Source of the DNA: Gemmatimonadota bacterium
GTDB lineage: Bacteria; Gemmatimonadota; Gemmatimonadetes; Longimicrobiales; Gaopeijiaceae
Direction of reading: 5' to 3'
Assembly: GCA_007127575.1 (NCBI GenBank)
Contig: SKZC01000459.1
Span: forward strand, 1 to 8,061
DNA: 8,061 bases
The notes beneath the pieces were generated by a model, which worked only from the letters and a program-made list of their open reading frames with translations, searched no databases and was not told the origin of the DNA. Both the position numbers and the translations under genes were made by a program. Numbering within the stretch: the first letter of the stretch is position 1; each line of letters begins with the position of its first letter. Positions 6,444 through 8,061 of the stretch are shown here, piece by piece.

Positions 6444-8061
6444 CTTTCGTCTCCCCCGTCCACCGCGTCGGACACCAGGTGGTAATAGGGCTCGAAGTCG
6501 GCCTGGACACAGACCTTTCCCAGCTTCTGGAACTCCCTCCGCACCCCCTGGATCAGATGCCGCATCCCTACCGCCGTTCCGTCTGTGGAGGCGAGGAAGG
6601 AGGCGGCGAGTGCGGCGTTCCGGATGTTTCCTCCGGTGATGCGGAACCGCCGGCCCATGAACTCCAGATCCACGTCCGGGCCCAGCGGGACCTCCGACGG
6701 GAAGACCCGCCGCCAGATCCGGATCCGATCCTCCTCCCCCGGCGGGGGAAAATGGATGTGGAAGGCCAGACGACGGGCGAAGGCCTCGTCCATGTTCTGT
6801 CGAAGGTTCGTGGCCAGAACGGCCACCCCCTCGTACTCCTCCATTCTCTGTAGGAGGTAGCTGATCTCGATGTTGGCGTAGCGGTCGTGGGAGTCCTTCA
6901 CTTCGGACCGCTTTCCGAACAGGGCGTCGGCTTCATCGAAGAAGAGGATGGCCTGGCTTCGCTCCGCGGCGTCGAAGACGCCAGCCAGGTTTTTTTCCGT
7001 CTCCCCGATGTACTTGCTGACCACCTGGGAGAGATCGATGCGGTAGAGATCCAGCGAGAGCTCCCGGGCCAGGACCTGGGCGGCCATGGTCTTTCCCGTC
7101 CCGCTGGGACCGGCGAAGAGGGCATTGAGGCCCGTGCCCAGGGAGAGCTTCTTCCGGAACCCCCAGTCCTCCAGGACCTGGCGGCGTCCTGCCACCCGCC
7201 CGCCCATCTCTCGAAGTTGGCGCTTTTGATCGCGGGGAAGCACCAGGTCGTCCCAGGCGAAGGCCGCCTCCACCCGGCGGGCGTGAGCCGCCAGTCCCTC
7301 ACCGGCGCGAGCTCTGGCCGCGGCGAGAAGTCGAGCCTGCTCCAGGGGTTCGCGGGTTTCCGGCCCCCGCGTCAGGCTCTGGGCGGCCCGCGCTTCATCG
7401 GAGGCCCAGGCCACCTCTTGTGGCATGAGGTGAAAGCGGTCCGCCAGGAGATCCGTGAGCTCGGGTTCCGGAGGTGTGGCGCGTGCCCTGAGAGCACGTC
7501 GCCAGGCGGCGCGCCTTCGACGGTACCGGGGCGCCGGAAACGAGATGGTGACGCAGCCTCCCCCTGGAGTCCGACGAGCTCCGACGTCGTCCGGGAGTGC
7601 CAGGATCACGCACCCCGGATGCCGTTCCATGAGCGATCTCAGCTTCCCGGACGTCACCGAGTCCCCGGAGGACGAAGGAAGGGACCCGCCGTTCAAGTAT
7701 ACGACCCGTCGGTGGAGGCGTGCCTCCAGGAAGAGGAGCTCAAGGAGCTCCTCGGAAGCTTCCCTCTGTGAAGGACCGGCCTCGAGATCGGCTGCCAGGA
7801 GGTGGAGTCCCACCTGCCGGGTCACCGCCGCGGCGGTGGCGTGCCGACCCGCCCCCGGGCGTCCTCGGAAGAGGAGGCGGAGGGGCCGGGTCCATCCCTG
7901 GGCCTCCTCCAGGAGCCGTGCCATCCGGTTCCTTTTCCAGGCGGGAAGGGCGGAGAAGGCCTCCTCCGGAGGATCGCCCAAGAGGATCGGAGTCAACCGA
8001 GGGTCCGGGTGGGGGGCCCCCACCAGAAAGTTGGCTACGGGGCGAGCCAGATGGAGCTCCG
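6440..8061 (-). CDS. eCIS-associated AAA+ ATPase (Afp15/PVC15-like), 5' partial
   Basis: This is the conserved ATPase of contractile injection loci; its precise role (assembly or particle maturation) is inferred from the family. A GTG at 8021-8023 could start a 527-aa protein, but the frame stays open to the window edge and its codons (ELHLARPVANFL) look like real protein, so the true start is probably outside. Numbering from that GTG, the active C-terminal AAA+ module has Walker A GPSGTGKT (305-312), the conserved GETEKNL segment (340-346), Walker B ILFFDEAD (359-366), sensor 1 VLATN (402-406), an arginine-finger region FARRL (415-419) and sensor 2 GGNIRNA (464-470). An upstream segment has a degenerate P-loop, GRPGAGRH (54-61), with Arg replacing the catalytic Lys and no Walker B, suggesting an inactive first ATPase-like domain. 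The stop codon overlaps the next gene's start (ATGA), implying translational coupling. A candidate frameshift site lies inside the gene. Confidence 0.93.
   Translation of the reverse strand, partial: ELHLARPVANFLVGAPHPDPRLTPILLGDPPEEAFSALPAWKRNRMARLLEEAQGWTRPLRLLFRGRPGAGRHATAAAVTRQVGLHLLAADLEAGPSQREASEELLELLFLEARLHRRVVYLNGGSLPSSSGDSVTSGKLRSLMERHPGCVILALPDDVGARRTPGGGCVTISFPAPRYRRRRAAWRRALRARATPPEPELTDLLADRFHLMPQEVAWASDEARAAQSLTRGPETREPLEQARLLAAARARAGEGLAAHARRVEAAFAWDDLVLPRDQKRQLREMGGRVAGRRQVLEDWGFRKKLSLGTGLNALFAGPSGTGKTMAAQVLARELSLDLYRIDLSQVVSKYIGETEKNLAGVFDAAERSQAILFFDEADALFGKRSEVKDSHDRYANIEISYLLQRMEEYEGVAVLATNLRQNMDEAFARRLAFHIHFPPPGEEDRIRIWRRVFPSEVPLGPDVDLEFMGRRFRITGGNIRNAALAASFLASTDGTAVGMRHLIQGVRREFQKLGKVCVQADFEPYYHLVSDAVDGGDER
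6968..6995 (-). promoter_or_regulatory. Candidate -1 programmed frameshift cassette inside the AAA+ ATPase gene
   Basis: The ATPase frame reads GAA AAA AAC at the GETEKNL motif, forming the canonical slippery heptamer A AAA AAC (6989-6995). It is followed by a 6-nt spacer (6983-6988) and a perfect 6-bp hairpin, GGCGTC TTC GACGCC (6968-6982). A wider CCTGGC/GCCAGG pairing can enclose the hairpin. A -1 shift would add 18 residues and stop at TGA 6933-6935, removing the Walker B aspartate/glutamate and everything after. The layout resembles dnaX of E. coli. No experimental support; the motif also encodes conserved residues. Confidence 0.35.

Noticed and set aside
6898..7302. A 134-codon minus-strand frame overlapping the ATPase as the frameshift product
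   Set aside because: It is in the +1 frame relative to the ATPase; a -1 slip at A AAA AAC instead reaches a stop at 6933-6935.
6887..7771. A 294-codon plus-strand frame opposite the ATPase
   Set aside because: It is antisense to the Walker motifs of a clear AAA+ gene and shows no recognisable domain.
8021..8023. GTG as the definite start of the ATPase
   Set aside because: The frame continues without a stop to the window edge and its codons look protein-like, so the gene is reported as 5' partial.

Overview
The window is part of one minus-strand operon encoding a contractile phage-tail-like particle. It is best read as an extracellular contractile injection system (eCIS; Afp/PVC/MAC-like). 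The DNA is very GC-rich with strong G/C preference at third codon positions, which suggests a high-GC bacterium. The phylum cannot be fixed from this sequence. No integrase, terminase, capsid, portal or lysis gene is present, which fits a domesticated tail particle better than a prophage, but both ends of the locus lie outside the window.

In transcription order (8061 down to 1) the genes are: an AAA+ ATPase (5' end outside the window); a DUF4255/Afp16-like tail-terminator protein; the contractile sheath; a gp19-type inner tube protein; a four-cysteine T4-type baseplate hub assembly chaperone; a 63-aa DUF6760-type protein; a 458-aa disordered protein; a CIS tube/Afp7-like adaptor; a small LysM protein; and the start of a late-control-D/VgrG-like hub-spike protein that runs off the left edge. 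The genes are tightly packed. Three junctions overlap (ATGA, GTGCTAG, ATGA) and the longest gap is about 86 bp. No promoter or convincing intrinsic terminator was seen, so the transcript starts upstream of the window.

The expected roles fit together as follows. The tube protein stacks into the inner tube and the sheath wraps it. The DUF4255 protein caps the distal end, and the CIS tube and LysM proteins join tube to spike and baseplate. The four-cysteine protein and the DUF6760 protein probably help baseplate assembly. The ATPase is the conserved accessory ATPase of these loci. No toxin or cargo gene, tail fibre, gp25, baseplate J or tape-measure gene falls inside the window.

The parts most worth a second look are regulatory. 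There is a dnaX-like candidate -1 frameshift cassette inside the ATPase gene (slippery A AAA AAC, 6-nt spacer, perfect 6-bp hairpin). A T9 run at the chaperone/DUF6760 overlap is in exactly the phase that would fuse the two proteins by a -1 slip. Strong hairpins lie in the intergenic gaps on both sides of the sheath gene. The 458-aa low-complexity protein that lacks Cys and Tyr is the least understood gene here.
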